64,000 nucleotides of DNA. Origin: Desulfogranum japonicum DSM 18378 (lineage in GTDB: Bacteria > Desulfobacterota > Desulfobulbia > Desulfobulbales > Desulfobulbaceae). The position numbers and the translations under genes are program-made. The notes under the pieces were generated by a model. It had not been told where the DNA came from. It worked only from the letters and a program-made list of their open reading frames with translations, and ran no database searches. This document shows, in pieces, positions 46,255 to 55,610 of this stretch. Numbering within the stretch: position 1 is the stretch's first letter; every line of letters begins with the position of its first letter. The stretch lies in contig NZ_KE386995.1 in NCBI RefSeq assembly GCF_000429945.1, positions 1,238-65,237 of the forward strand. Reading direction: 5' to 3'.

Positions 46255-49200
46255 CTATGCAGCGAGCTTGCGTAACTGCTGGTAATCCGTTTTTCCTGTG
46301 CCAAGAAGAGGAATCTGTTCCAGCTGCACCACCCTGCGAATGTTGTGCAGACCCGATAAGCCAGCTTCCCGCAATCTCTTGTTGGCCATTTCCCTTGAAA
46401 GAGGCGTTGTGGTAAACAGAACCAGTTCCGGGCGCCCATCTTCTTCCGCAGTCTCCACAGCCAGGCTGGGGGTGTCTGAACTTCCCCGTTGTACTGCCAG
46501 GAGTGTTTCCTCGATGGCAGGCAGGGAAATCATTTCCCCGCCTATTTTTACGAACCGCTTTTTTCGACCACAGAACCGCAGGTATCCCTGCTCATTTTCC
46601 TGTACATAATCTCCCGTATTGTACCAGTTTTTTCCTGCAAAGTGACAAAAAGGACTCTTTGCTTCGCTGTTGAGATAGCCTGAAAATATGGACGGACCTC
46701 GCACCAGGAGGATGCCTTTACTCTCCTGAGGAACGCAAGCTGTAAGCGCATCGTTTACCAGAACATATTCCACAGAAGGTAATACCTGGCCAATGGTGCC
46801 CCATTGATGAGCAGCCGGAGTGTTAAGGCTTACAAGTGGTGAACATTCTGTAATTCCGTAACCCTCGCAAAGTATGGCATCGGGATTATGCATTCTGAGC
46901 TGTTCAAGTACCTGTTCCGGACATTTTTCTGCTCCTGTAAATATGCGCTGTACAGAATGTAATTGGTTATCTTTGCAAGCGCCTAGAATTCCCTGCAAAA
47001 AGGTTGGGGTTGTGATCAAGGTGGATACGTTGAATTCCTTAATGGTCTGGGACAGCAATGATGGTTCGGTTGGATTTGGAGAATACACTGTCCGCAATCC
47101 CAGGGACAGGGGCATGATAACTGTTCCAGCCAGGCCGAGTGAATGAAAAGGAGGAAGCATGCCCAGCAGGCAGTCCTTGCGTTGAAAACGGATAAGTGCA
47201 GCCATATCCCGCAGGTTACTCAAAAAATTGCCATGGCTTAACGGAACTGCTTTGGGTCGTGATTCAGAACCACTGGTAAAGAGGATTGCTGCTGTTTTGG
47301 CAGGTGTTATTTCTGCAAGTTTTTGAGGAAAGAAACGTGCACTGCAATACGCGCGTATTTTTTCCATTTTGCTGAGTGAGCGTTGAAACTGCTCCATAAA
47401 CAACCATCTAACAGGTAATTTTTCGTAGTCTGTGTTTTGTTGTGAACCTATTTTTTCCAGCATGGGCTTCGCAGAGATCACATGTTGGATGCCCGTTGTT
47501 TTCACAGCATGGGAAACATTGGCATATCCTGTAGTCCAGTTGAGCATAACTGGAGTCTTACCACTGAATACAACCGTGTAATATGCCAGCACACAGGCGA
47601 CAGACGGAGGCAGCATGATACCTACACAATCTCCTTGCATGTGTTGTATACGGGGCAAAAGGGCAAATATCCCAGTAATGAGTTGACGATACGTCAGGGG
47701 GCCGGACATCTGATCTGCCATGATCATGGAGTCTGGTTGCTTTTCAGCCTGATGCAGTAACAGTTTTGTGAGAGTTTCACCGGCAGGAACATGCAGTTCC
47801 CCTTGATCTGTATGTTTCCATTTTGCAGGAGCTGAAACTGCAGGTATGCTGCTTTCAGCCATTGGTATTCCTGCTGCTACCCGTATACAGTCGGTTACTG
47901 TTTCAAGTTGAGCTGGGTCAGGAATGGAAATGGCAAATTCCAGTTCCATCCAGGAGACCAATTCCATAATGGAGAGACTGTCTAAGGCCAGATCCCGGGT
48001 AAGAGACTGATGCCTGGTTACCATTGTACCTGTTACCTGCTGGATCTTTTCTATCACCAAAGTGGTGACGGAGTCATTTATATGCGTTTCCATCGTATGC
48101 TTTTCAGCCAATTCAGGTTCCGGGAGATTCTGCGGCAGTCTCCCTTGCCACCAATAATAGGGAACAAAGGTATTTGATTGGGGGGTGGCATTATAAAAGG
48201 CTTCGAGATATCTGTTGATTTCCTGACGACCATGCAATTTTGTAACCTCGAGATCTGCATAGCATTCAATGGTGACAGCCCTGCGAGGCATAAAGAATAG
48301 ACCGCTGCTCAAAAGACTTTTTAGATACATTCCTATATGTTTTTCCGGTTCGGGAGCGACGCCAGATGCCCGACTGAAACTGCTTCCCCATAAGCCACTG
48401 GTTCTGAGTAGAACCACTTGCGTTTCAGGTACTTGCTTAAGGATGTACTCCACAGCAGAATTACCTCCCAGAGATTCCTGCGAACTGCGCATAAGTTTTC
48501 CGCCGGGATAGAGAAGAATGTTTCCACCTTTTTTCATCGTATCAACAACTTCCTGCAGAGTTGCATGCACGTGGTTCATATCAGCCTGGCCACCGTAGCC
48601 TGGCCTGCGGAGAGCAATAGTGTTCAGCATGTGAGCAATGTGTCTGATAATTGGCCTTTCAACCTGTTCTGCTGCGGCCAGCGGACTTGGGCGGAACCTT
48701 CTGTAAAGAGTAGTAAGAACGATTACCGGATCAATCAGGGCAGGGTGGTTTGGAAGAAAAAGCACAGGCTTCCTGTTGTCTACCTTGAGTTCCTCCAATC
48801 CCTTGACAGTTATGCTGTATCTTGTTTTCAGTATGAGTCTGAGTAGAAATAGTATCAAAGAGGTAATCATTTTTTTTACTCCAGGTATGCATAGAAACAG
48901 TATCGCACTACAGCCATTCAATATTGCCAGCAACAGCATGGTTGTGCTGGGAGTAAATTGTTGCTGTAACATATTAAACAGGAGACCGGACAGGAGAATA
49001 GCCACAAAAGAGCAAAAACTCGCGGTAGCTAATGTTCGTCCTTTTTCTTCTCTGGGGGGACGAATCTGCAAAAAACTCGTGACAGGTATGAGAAACAATC
49101 CTCCGGCGATCCCAGAAAGAAGCAGGGAAGCTGCCATTGTATACCACTGCATGGGGGCTTGTGCAAATTTGGTGAGAGTAGCAGCGTAAAGGCCGGCACC

Positions 49201-50121
49201 CATTCCTAAAGCTCCCGGAGCGAGCCAGTGGGTCCACTTTTTGCTTGGTGAGGATTTGGCAGCCAGAAATGAACCGCAACATACGCCAAGCATCAACACC
49301 ATGGATAGCATGCTGGTACGGGTCTGGGAAAATTGAAATTCTTCTATGGCCATGGTGTTGATCAATAGAATTGTAAAGGAGGCTGTGAAATAAAAATAAG
49401 TGTTAGCAAGAATTGCCACAAATAGTTGTCGGTCTTTAGTCGTGCTGATCAGATCCTGAACAGAATTCAATGGTCCCAGCCATGGAAAAGATCGGGATGC
49501 AACTGCAGCCGGACCACTTTTAACGGCCAGACTGGCTGCAAATCCGATCAGAGAGCAACAGAGAACAATCCCTGAAACCAGATGCTGGGCGGTAATTCCA
49601 CGTGATGCCATGGCGTGGAAATCCAGGGTGCATCCGGCCAGGGCAACCCCCAGCAGAATTGCCAATGTTGATCCCAGTTTCAGGGCTGCATTTGCCTTGG
49701 GAACCTGCTCTGCAGGAAACAGTTCAGGGATGGTTCCATTAAGAGATGGTGAAAAGAGCGTTGACTGAGCTCCCATCATAAACACCATGGCCATAATGCA
49801 TTGCCACTGTCCTGTGATCATACCGAAGGCACCAACCAGCATGGCTACCACCTCCACCGCTTTTGCTGCAATGACAACCCTTTTTTTACTGAAACGATCA
49901 GCGCACCAGCCGCCCAGGGAGGCAAAGAGAATAAAAGGCGCTGCAAAAAGCATGGTTGCCCAGCCTTGAAGGTGGCTGAGGCCTGCGGTAACGGCCAATA
50001 GCATAGCCGCCTGCTTGAAGTAGTTATCGTTAAATACACCAAGGCAGTATGTTGCCGCCATGGCGAAAAAGGTTTTTCTGGTAACATGTGTTGCTGTTTG
50101 TCTTGCGATTATTTGGTTCAT
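46255..50121 (-). CDS. four-domain fusion: lysophospholipid transporter, acyltransferase, ACP, acyl-ACP synthetase
   Basis: 1288 residues. Residues 1-425 are an MFS transporter of LplT type with about 12 helices. About 435-640 is a PlsC acyltransferase with the H(x4)D motif in NHPALID at 458-464 and a 'LLYPGGKLMRSS' motif. About 677-752 is an acyl-carrier domain with the phosphopantetheine serine S715 in LALDSLSIMEL. About 780-1288 is an AMP-forming ligase with 'AILFTSGSESRPKAVPLSHG', 'GYGITECSPLVS' and 'YNTGDYV'. E. coli LplT plus Aas perform flipping and re-acylation of lyso-phosphatidylethanolamine as separate proteins without the carrier domain. Here the acyl group could be handed over internally. 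Inner membrane; convergent with fba. Confidence 0.9.
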   Translation of the reverse strand: MNQIIARQTATHVTRKTFFAMAATYCLGVFNDNYFKQAAMLLAVTAGLSHLQGWATMLFAAPFILFASLGGWCADRFSKKRVVIAAKAVEVVAMLVGAFGMITGQWQCIMAMVFMMGAQSTLFSPSLNGTIPELFPAEQVPKANAALKLGSTLAILLGVALAGCTLDFHAMASRGITAQHLVSGIVLCCSLIGFAASLAVKSGPAAVASRSFPWLGPLNSVQDLISTTKDRQLFVAILANTYFYFTASFTILLINTMAIEEFQFSQTRTSMLSMVLMLGVCCGSFLAAKSSPSKKWTHWLAPGALGMGAGLYAATLTKFAQAPMQWYTMAASLLLSGIAGGLFLIPVTSFLQIRPPREEKGRTLATASFCSFVAILLSGLLFNMLQQQFTPSTTMLLLAILNGCSAILFLCIPGVKKMITSLILFLLRLILKTRYSITVKGLEELKVDNRKPVLFLPNHPALIDPVIVLTTLYRRFRPSPLAAAEQVERPIIRHIAHMLNTIALRRPGYGGQADMNHVHATLQEVVDTMKKGGNILLYPGGKLMRSSQESLGGNSAVEYILKQVPETQVVLLRTSGLWGSSFSRASGVAPEPEKHIGMYLKSLLSSGLFFMPRRAVTIECYADLEVTKLHGRQEINRYLEAFYNATPQSNTFVPYYWWQGRLPQNLPEPELAEKHTMETHINDSVTTLVIEKIQQVTGTMVTRHQSLTRDLALDSLSIMELVSWMELEFAISIPDPAQLETVTDCIRVAAGIPMAESSIPAVSAPAKWKHTDQGELHVPAGETLTKLLLHQAEKQPDSMIMADQMSGPLTYRQLITGIFALLPRIQHMQGDCVGIMLPPSVACVLAYYTVVFSGKTPVMLNWTTGYANVSHAVKTTGIQHVISAKPMLEKIGSQQNTDYEKLPVRWLFMEQFQRSLSKMEKIRAYCSARFFPQKLAEITPAKTAAILFTSGSESRPKAVPLSHGNFLSNLRDMAALIRFQRKDCLLGMLPPFHSLGLAGTVIMPLSLGLRTVYSPNPTEPSLLSQTIKEFNVSTLITTPTFLQGILGACKDNQLHSVQRIFTGAEKCPEQVLEQLRMHNPDAILCEGYGITECSPLVSLNTPAAHQWGTIGQVLPSVEYVLVNDALTACVPQESKGILLVRGPSIFSGYLNSEAKSPFCHFAGKNWYNTGDYVQENEQGYLRFCGRKKRFVKIGGEMISLPAIEETLLAVQRGSSDTPSLAVETAEEDGRPELVLFTTTPLSREMANKRLREAGLSGLHNIRRVVQLEQIPLLGTGKTDYQQLRKLAA

Positions 50122-50171
50122 AACACTTTCCTTCCTGTGCGGGGATTGTACATATTGAGGTAAAGATTTTG

Positions 50172-50960
50172 TTACAGGCTGAATGATCCCTGGCGAAGAA
50201 ATGCCAGGGTTTGCTCTATGACATACGCATCATTCATGATGAATGTGTGCGCACAGGGTACTTTGATGAATGTGTCCTTTTGAGGTACAACGCCGTTACA
50301 CAATGTGCTTTTAACAGATACTTTGCCGTCATCCTCACCCGGAATCATGAGAGAGGTGATTGGATTATATGATTTTGTTCCAGCGATTATCCCTGTGGGA
50401 ACTGACGGTACAGACAGTTTTCGCACCAGCGCATTTGTAGAGGTGGAAAGCTGCAATGCAGCAGGGCCAAACAGGGTGCGAAAGAATGAATACTGGCCCA
50501 GTGCGTCAATTATCTCACTGCCCTGATTTGGTGGCGCGAGCATGACAATACGGTCCACCGGATCATTTGGATATTTTTCCAGGTAGGCCCGTGCAAGGAT
50601 CCCCCCCATGGAATGGGTTACCAGGTAGACTTTTGTATTCTGCGTATGCAGTTGAGCAATACGCGGGGCAAGGTGTAAATCGACCAACTGCTCTACTGGT
50701 AGTTTCCTTGAAGGGTAAGAGAGGTTGTAGACCGCATAGCCTTCCCTTGATAGGGCTTTGGATATGGTGTTCATGGAGCGATGACTTCTGCCTAAGCCAT
50801 GTAGCACAATGACGCTTACCTGATTTGGCTGGTTGTCTGTGCTTTTTGTGGTAAGGTTGTTCGGCGTCATATGATTGCATCCAGCAAGGAAGGCGATCGT
50901 ACTGACAAACAATGCGATCCTGCATTGCCTGCTGAACTGTATTTTTTCATGTGTGTGCAT
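50172..50960 (-). CDS. lipase-like alpha/beta hydrolase lipoprotein
   Basis: 262 residues from ATG at 50960, with GGAG seven bases upstream; the longer frame lacks support. The signal peptide ends in a lipobox LAGC with C28 as the lipidated residue, so the protein is anchored to a membrane. The alpha/beta hydrolase core has 'VIVLHGLGRSHRSM' (oxyanion strand), the nucleophile Ser in 'VTHSMGGILARAYL', an Asp in 'GEDDGKVSV' and the His in 'CAHTFIMND'. It resembles triacylglycerol or PGAP1-like lipases. It lies 50 bases upstream of the phospholipid-repair fusion on the same strand, which suggests a shared role in envelope lipid turnover. Confidence 0.87.
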   Translation of the reverse strand: MHTHEKIQFSRQCRIALFVSTIAFLAGCNHMTPNNLTTKSTDNQPNQVSVIVLHGLGRSHRSMNTISKALSREGYAVYNLSYPSRKLPVEQLVDLHLAPRIAQLHTQNTKVYLVTHSMGGILARAYLEKYPNDPVDRIVMLAPPNQGSEIIDALGQYSFFRTLFGPAALQLSTSTNALVRKLSVPSVPTGIIAGTKSYNPITSLMIPGEDDGKVSVKSTLCNGVVPQKDTFIKVPCAHTFIMNDAYVIEQTLAFLRQGSFSL

Positions 50961-51738
50961 GTATTGTCTCCTTTTGTGTTTGCAGGAATAAAGCACAATG
51001 CATGCCTGTTGCTATTTTCTGGTTTATATGCTTGAAAAAGCATCGTTTATTTTATGTTTGCCCCTTTTTAAGAGGAGGTGATGATTGTTGACTTTGTACA
51101 AATTGCGTCCATGGTGTGTACTTTTTATGTGTATAGAGAATGCCTGTGTCTGTATGGATAGGAAATATGACCTGACTGTGTTGGCACTTGCAGGCAGAGA
51201 CGAGCAGTGGCGGGAAGGTACATGAGGCACTGATCAATGATTGTAAAAAAAAATCCTTGTGACACAGGGGTTATCAGTCATGTCGCTCTTGTGCATCATT
51301 ATCTCCTTGCAGGCTTGTGTTAATTTCCGTAAAGTTAAAAAATGTAATATTGTCTCAATGCCACTTGCAGTCTTTGCAAAGAGCTTCTTATGCAACACTG
51401 TACTTGGTGTAATCGTATTGATATATTTTTGTTTTCTAAGGTGTATTGTTTTCCTGGCAATGGGGCAGGCCAACCGGAAAGCCCCTGACAGGTTGCATCA
51501 ATGGCGTTCAGGGTGTATTTATCAGAATTTTTTTCACATGCGTATCTGTATTGCTTTTCTGCGTGAATATGAACGGTGTTTGCACACCCGATATGCGATC
51601 TGACCAATCAGCGACGAGGAGACTTCTTTCTGATTGGTATTGGTGGACCGGTGCGCACCTGGCAGGTGAGAACTCCTGTCAGGATCAGAGAAAATACAGA
51701 TAGGTCAATGTGAGGGTGTTTAAAAAAGGAGAGTTGCT
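50961..51738. other. gene-poor stretch with two leader hairpins
   Basis: About 780 bases. A 114-codon open frame at 51259-51603 lacks a ribosome binding site and has cysteine/aromatic-rich composition unlike a real protein, so it is not called. Two hairpins precede the next gene: CCAATCAG/CTGATTGG at 51604-51637 and CCTGGCAGG/CCTGTCAGG at 51658-51683. They could be a leader structure or a weak terminator of an upstream transcript. Confidence 0.45.
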
Positions 51739-52980
51739 TTGGAGCATGTAGAAGTTGTTCTGACTGGTAGACTGTTGGATCAGGCTGATATGGCGATAGC
51801 CGTCGAAAAAATGAAAGCTATGACCGGGCTGGACGAAAGTAAGGTGCAAGGCTTGTTGACTTCTGGCAAGTCAACTGTTGTGAAGAGGAACATAACCCCG
51901 GAGATTGCAGAAAAATATTGCCAGGCTCTGGCGAAGTTGGGGATTGATGCCAAAATGCGTCCTGCAGGAGAGGTACCAACTAAAGAGACTCAAGCGATAG
52001 AGCAATCGGTTCGGTCAAAACAAACCGTCGAACGTGAGCAGCCACCAGCACAGGTTTCTCCCCAGAAGCAAACGAGACAAACACATCGGGCTCCCCTTTC
52101 TCAGAAGGTAAAAGATCCAGCAAATCCCTATGCTACACCTAAGGCTGAACTGGCCCGGGAAAAAGATAACAGCGGTTCTTGGAACACAATCCCAGGGAAG
52201 GTTTCCGCTTCCAGGGGATGGTCATGGATACTGGAAGCTATAAGCATGTTTCATCAGGAATTTTGGCTTTGGGTTCGTATGATATTGGTGATTGGTATTA
52301 TCAACATACCTCTTGCCTTTATTCCTGTTCTTGGCCAACTGGTTCTTTATCTCATCTCACCTGTTCTTGGCGCAGGATTGATGATAGCAGCTGATAAACA
52401 GGATCAGGGTGAGTCTCCGGGAACCTGGACCGTTTTCGCCGGATTTCGCCAACAGAGAAATCAGCTCCTGATGCTGGGCCTCTACCAAATCTTGTTTTTT
52501 GTCTCATTGGGTGTTGTTTCTTTCTTTATAGTAGGTGGTGGATTTCTGCGAAATATCCTGGCAGGTGTTGAGCCACAAATGACAGATGTGAGTATTACGG
52601 GCTTCATCATTTGCATGGTTATATTTTTTATTGCAATGTGCTTCTTTTTTGCAGCTTACTGGTTTAGTACCTGCCTGGTTGGGCTGGCTGGTTGTTCAGC
52701 CGGAAGTAGTCTGGCAGCAAGTTTTCGGGCAACAATGAAAAACTGGCTTCCATTTCTGGTTTACGGGATATGCGGGATCATAGCGGTTTTTCTCGGTGGA
52801 TTTGTGATATCTTTAGTCATTGGACTCATTGCGACGGGTCTGCAGTCATCGGCCATGGGGCCCAATATTGTGCTTATCGGTATCATGATGCTATTATGGG
52901 TTCTATTCGGCTTACCATGTACGGCGATCGTGATTCTATCTGTTTATACATCATATAAAGATATTTTTTATCGTGACTAG
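51739..52980 (+). CDS. membrane protein with BPSS1780-like domain
   Basis: 413 residues from a TTG with AAGGAG eight bases upstream. The N-terminal 75 residues form a small soluble domain ('VVLTGRLLDQADMAIAVEK', 'KVQGLLTSGKSTVVKRNIT'), a module that also occurs at the N-terminus of other delta-proteobacterial membrane proteins. A Gln/Thr-rich linker (about 80-145) follows. The C-terminal half has about six transmembrane helices and the BPSS1780-type opening 'VSASRGWSWILEAISMFHQE'. Function unknown. The stop codon TAG is formed by the edge of repeat copy F. It precedes the RDD-SpoIIM-MoxR operon by about 210 bases and may belong to it. Confidence 0.8.
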   Translation: MEHVEVVLTGRLLDQADMAIAVEKMKAMTGLDESKVQGLLTSGKSTVVKRNITPEIAEKYCQALAKLGIDAKMRPAGEVPTKETQAIEQSVRSKQTVEREQPPAQVSPQKQTRQTHRAPLSQKVKDPANPYATPKAELAREKDNSGSWNTIPGKVSASRGWSWILEAISMFHQEFWLWVRMILVIGIINIPLAFIPVLGQLVLYLISPVLGAGLMIAADKQDQGESPGTWTVFAGFRQQRNQLLMLGLYQILFFVSLGVVSFFIVGGGFLRNILAGVEPQMTDVSITGFIICMVIFFIAMCFFFAAYWFSTCLVGLAGCSAGSSLAASFRATMKNWLPFLVYGICGIIAVFLGGFVISLVIGLIATGLQSSAMGPNIVLIGIMMLLWVLFGLPCTAIVILSVYTSYKDIFYRD

Positions 52981-53162
52981 GAGTCTGTCGGAGAAAGCTC
53001 TTTTTTCCCATACTTATTGTTGTTTTCAGGAAATCAATGCTCGCAATATCATCTATATGCTGTGTTGAACTTTCTGAATATGATCAAACCTGAACATACA
53101 GAGCAATTTTCAAGTAAGTCTTTTGGAAAACTCTTCCAAAGAGCATGAGCATCCGACAGGGG
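52978..53162. repeat. dispersed palindromic repeat, family 1, copy F
   Basis: The left edge CTAGGAGTCTGTCGGAGAAA matches copies B and E. The right edge CATCCGACAGGGG is its imperfect inverse. AGCTCTT near the left end mirrors AAGAGC near the right end. It fills nearly all the gap between the BPSS1780-like and RDD genes. Confidence 0.6.
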
Positions 53163-53191
53163 CCGGTAACTGCACTTGAGCTGAATACACT

Positions 53192-53890
53192 ATGGTTTCG
53201 CCTACACATTCCACTGATACCTTATATTTCTATCAGACACCTGAAGGTGTCGAACTGGAGCTTGTACTCGCAGGCCCTGTTGTACGTGCCTGCGCCTGGG
53301 GAATTGACCTGTTGATTCGGGTGGGAGCATATATTCTTGCCGGAGTAGTTCTTGGCTTTTTCGGAGGCGTTGGCCGGGGAATGTGGTTTATTGGTATATT
53401 TTTGATTGAATGGTTTTACCCTGTGATTTTTGAAGCTGTGCAAGGGGCAACACCAGGTAAGAAGGTTATGGGGTTACAGGTTGTTATGGAGAACGGGACC
53501 CCGGTGGGTTGGACTGGAGCGCTTATCCGCAATTTGATGCGTTGCGTTGATTTTTTGCCTTTATGTAATTTTTTCGGTGTTATTTGTATTGTTGCCAGTT
53601 CCCGTTTTCAGCGTCTTGGTGATCTTGCCGCCGGCACCTTGGTGATGTACCGGCAGAAAGAACAGGCATCTTTTGTCATCCCTGAACGTTCTTCCAAACC
53701 CACACCACTGCCTTTGCGTGTAGATGAGCAACGTCTTATTCTTAATTTTTGTGAACGGAGTGGGCAGCTTTCAAGAGCCCGAACCGTGGAGTTGGCACGT
53801 CTTCTTCCCGAACTTCTCCAAACGTCTAAGCCGGTTGATGAGCTATATAGCTATGGCAACTGGTTTACCCGCGGGAGGGCTGGCCGGTGA
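53192..53890 (+). CDS. RDD-family membrane protein
   Basis: 232 residues. RDD domain with 'VVRACAWGIDLLIRVGAY' (the first conserved Arg/Asp pair), 'FEAVQGATPGKKVMGLQVV' and 'LGDLAAGTLVMYR', plus three transmembrane helices. The C-terminal 70 residues are soluble. RDD proteins often accompany SpoIIM and MoxR/DUF58 genes. First gene of a seven-gene run in which each gene overlaps the next by one to four bases. Confidence 0.9.
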   Translation: MVSPTHSTDTLYFYQTPEGVELELVLAGPVVRACAWGIDLLIRVGAYILAGVVLGFFGGVGRGMWFIGIFLIEWFYPVIFEAVQGATPGKKVMGLQVVMENGTPVGWTGALIRNLMRCVDFLPLCNFFGVICIVASSRFQRLGDLAAGTLVMYRQKEQASFVIPERSSKPTPLPLRVDEQRLILNFCERSGQLSRARTVELARLLPELLQTSKPVDELYSYGNWFTRGRAGR

Positions 53891-54861
53891 ATCAATCGTA
53901 TTTTGAACTATTGTACAAACAGAATTGGACTGAATTTGCCGAATTGTTGACGAAGCTTGAGTCACCAAAATCGGAGATTACTGCTGCGGAAAAAAATAGC
54001 TTTCCGGCATTGTATCGTCAGATGTGCAGCCAGTATGGTCTTGCAGCTGCAAGGCATTACAGTCCGGCACTGGTTGATCGCCTGCATCTCCTGGTTTTAC
54101 GTGGACACCGGCAGCTGTATAAAAAAAGAGGTGCTGGCGTTGGTCGTCTGGTGCATTTTTTCTGGATCTCTTTTCCTTCAACGTTTCGCAATTCCGTAGG
54201 TTATTTTTGGATTGCGTTATTGTTGTTTCTTGTTCCCGGGGCAATGGCCGGAACAATGTGCTACATCTATCCTGAGGCTACCTACAGCATTATGGGCGAG
54301 TCTCAGGTGGCATCCATAGAAGAAATGTATGACCCGGCAAATCATCAGGGACCGCACGGAAAGCAACGTGACGCTGAAGATGATTTCACCATGTTCGGCT
54401 ATTATATTTTTAACAATGTTTCCATAGGGTTTCGTACGTTTGCCGGGGGCATAATATATGGTGTAGGGACTGTATTCTTTTTGGTGTTTAATGGGATAAT
54501 GATAGGGGGAACAGCTGGCCATCTATCCCATGCACCGTTCGCATCTCTGTTCTGGCCCTTTGTAAGTGGCCATGGTGCTTTTGAGTTGACTGCCATTATT
54601 ATAAGTGGTGCAGCCGGCCTGATGGTGGGGGCTGGTCTGCTTTTTCCCGGTGAGTATCGGCGTCTCGATTCCTTAAAGCGAATTGCTCCCAGAAGTTTAA
54701 CCCTTGTCATGGGGGCAATGATTTTGTTGATTGTTGCAGCAATTGTAGAAGCATTCTGGTCATCCAGTGGTATGCCTGTTGTGGTGAAATATTGGGTTTC
54801 CGCCTGTAACTGGATCGTTGTATCGTGTTATCTAGCTTTGGCAGGGCGGAGAGTGAAATGA
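53887..54861 (+). CDS. SpoIIM-family (stage II sporulation protein M-like) membrane protein
   Basis: 324 residues starting at a GTG that overlaps the RDD stop (GTGA). About 100 soluble N-terminal residues are followed by five or six transmembrane helices: 'SVGYFWIALLLFLVPGAMAG', 'ISIGFRTFAGGIIYGVGTVF'-type segment, 'GHGAFELTAIIISGAAGLMVG'. The H/E-containing 'SGHGAFELTA' motif is characteristic of the SpoIIM/DUF95 family. The organism shows no sign of sporulation, so a general envelope role is likely. Confidence 0.9.
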   Translation: MNQSYFELLYKQNWTEFAELLTKLESPKSEITAAEKNSFPALYRQMCSQYGLAAARHYSPALVDRLHLLVLRGHRQLYKKRGAGVGRLVHFFWISFPSTFRNSVGYFWIALLLFLVPGAMAGTMCYIYPEATYSIMGESQVASIEEMYDPANHQGPHGKQRDAEDDFTMFGYYIFNNVSIGFRTFAGGIIYGVGTVFFLVFNGIMIGGTAGHLSHAPFASLFWPFVSGHGAFELTAIIISGAAGLMVGAGLLFPGEYRRLDSLKRIAPRSLTLVMGAMILLIVAAIVEAFWSSSGMPVVVKYWVSACNWIVVSCYLALAGRRVK

Positions 54862-55610
54862 AACTCCATGAGATTGTGATTCAGATTCGCCCTCGTACCC
54901 CCTATCAGGCCATGGACCTGGGGGTTCTTATGGCTAAAAGATGGTTTCTCCAGCTTGTAGGCTTATGGCTTGCTGCTGCACTCCCTTTACTGATCCTCTC
55001 TTTTATCTTGGGTTGGCTTCTGCCTGGAAAAATTTTAACCAATGCTTTTGTATGTTTTTGGATTCTCCACCCCATCAGCGAACCAGTGATGATTAGCTGG
55101 ATCGGCCCTGCACTGTTCGGGACTCCCCCTTCTTTTTTTACCACGCTCAAACGATGGCGTCAGGGTGTTTCCATTCTTCAGATAGCAGCCATTCTTTTCG
55201 GTCGTTTTAATCCCATGCGATCTTTTAATTATGCAGTACTGCAATTGGAGCAGTTGAGAGGAAAGCCTCGTAAACAGCGCTTACAGCAACTCTGTCAGAA
55301 TCAGGACGGAAGTCTGGTGCTCACCCTATGCTGTTTTGCACTGGAGCTTTTAATAGCCTGTTCGTTGTTTATACTCGGTGTGACTCTTATTCCTGAGGAG
55401 ATAAGATGGTTCACCACGGGGGAAGCCGCGTATGTGCTGGTAAGTTGGTTTCTTGTTGTTCTTTTTGTTGTTGCGACTCTTCTTGTTGCTCCTTTTTATG
55501 TCTGCATGGGATTTATGCTGTATATTTCCAGAAGAGTAGAGCTTGAAGCCTGGGATATAGAAATCGGATTCAAGGCTCTCAATGATCGACTCCACAAGGA
55601 GGCGGTATGA
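54858..55610 (+). CDS. membrane protein of the RDD/MoxR operon, unknown family
   Basis: 250 residues from ATG at 54858, overlapping the SpoIIM-like stop by four bases; the frame opens earlier but the overlap decides the start. About five transmembrane helices ('FLQLVGLWLAAALPLLILSF', 'LVLTLCCFALELLIACSLFI', 'VLVSWFLVVLFVVATLLVAP'). The C-terminus 'EAWDIEIGFKALNDR' resembles the ending of other membrane proteins in DUF4129 operons. Function unknown. Confidence 0.82.
   Translation: MKLHEIVIQIRPRTPYQAMDLGVLMAKRWFLQLVGLWLAAALPLLILSFILGWLLPGKILTNAFVCFWILHPISEPVMISWIGPALFGTPPSFFTTLKRWRQGVSILQIAAILFGRFNPMRSFNYAVLQLEQLRGKPRKQRLQQLCQNQDGSLVLTLCCFALELLIACSLFILGVTLIPEEIRWFTTGEAAYVLVSWFLVVLFVVATLLVAPFYVCMGFMLYISRRVELEAWDIEIGFKALNDRLHKEAV

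Noticed and set aside
51259-51603. 114-codon plus-strand open frame upstream of the BPSS1780-like gene
   Set aside because: No ribosome binding site, cysteine- and aromatic-rich composition, antisense frames equally open, no recognisable family.
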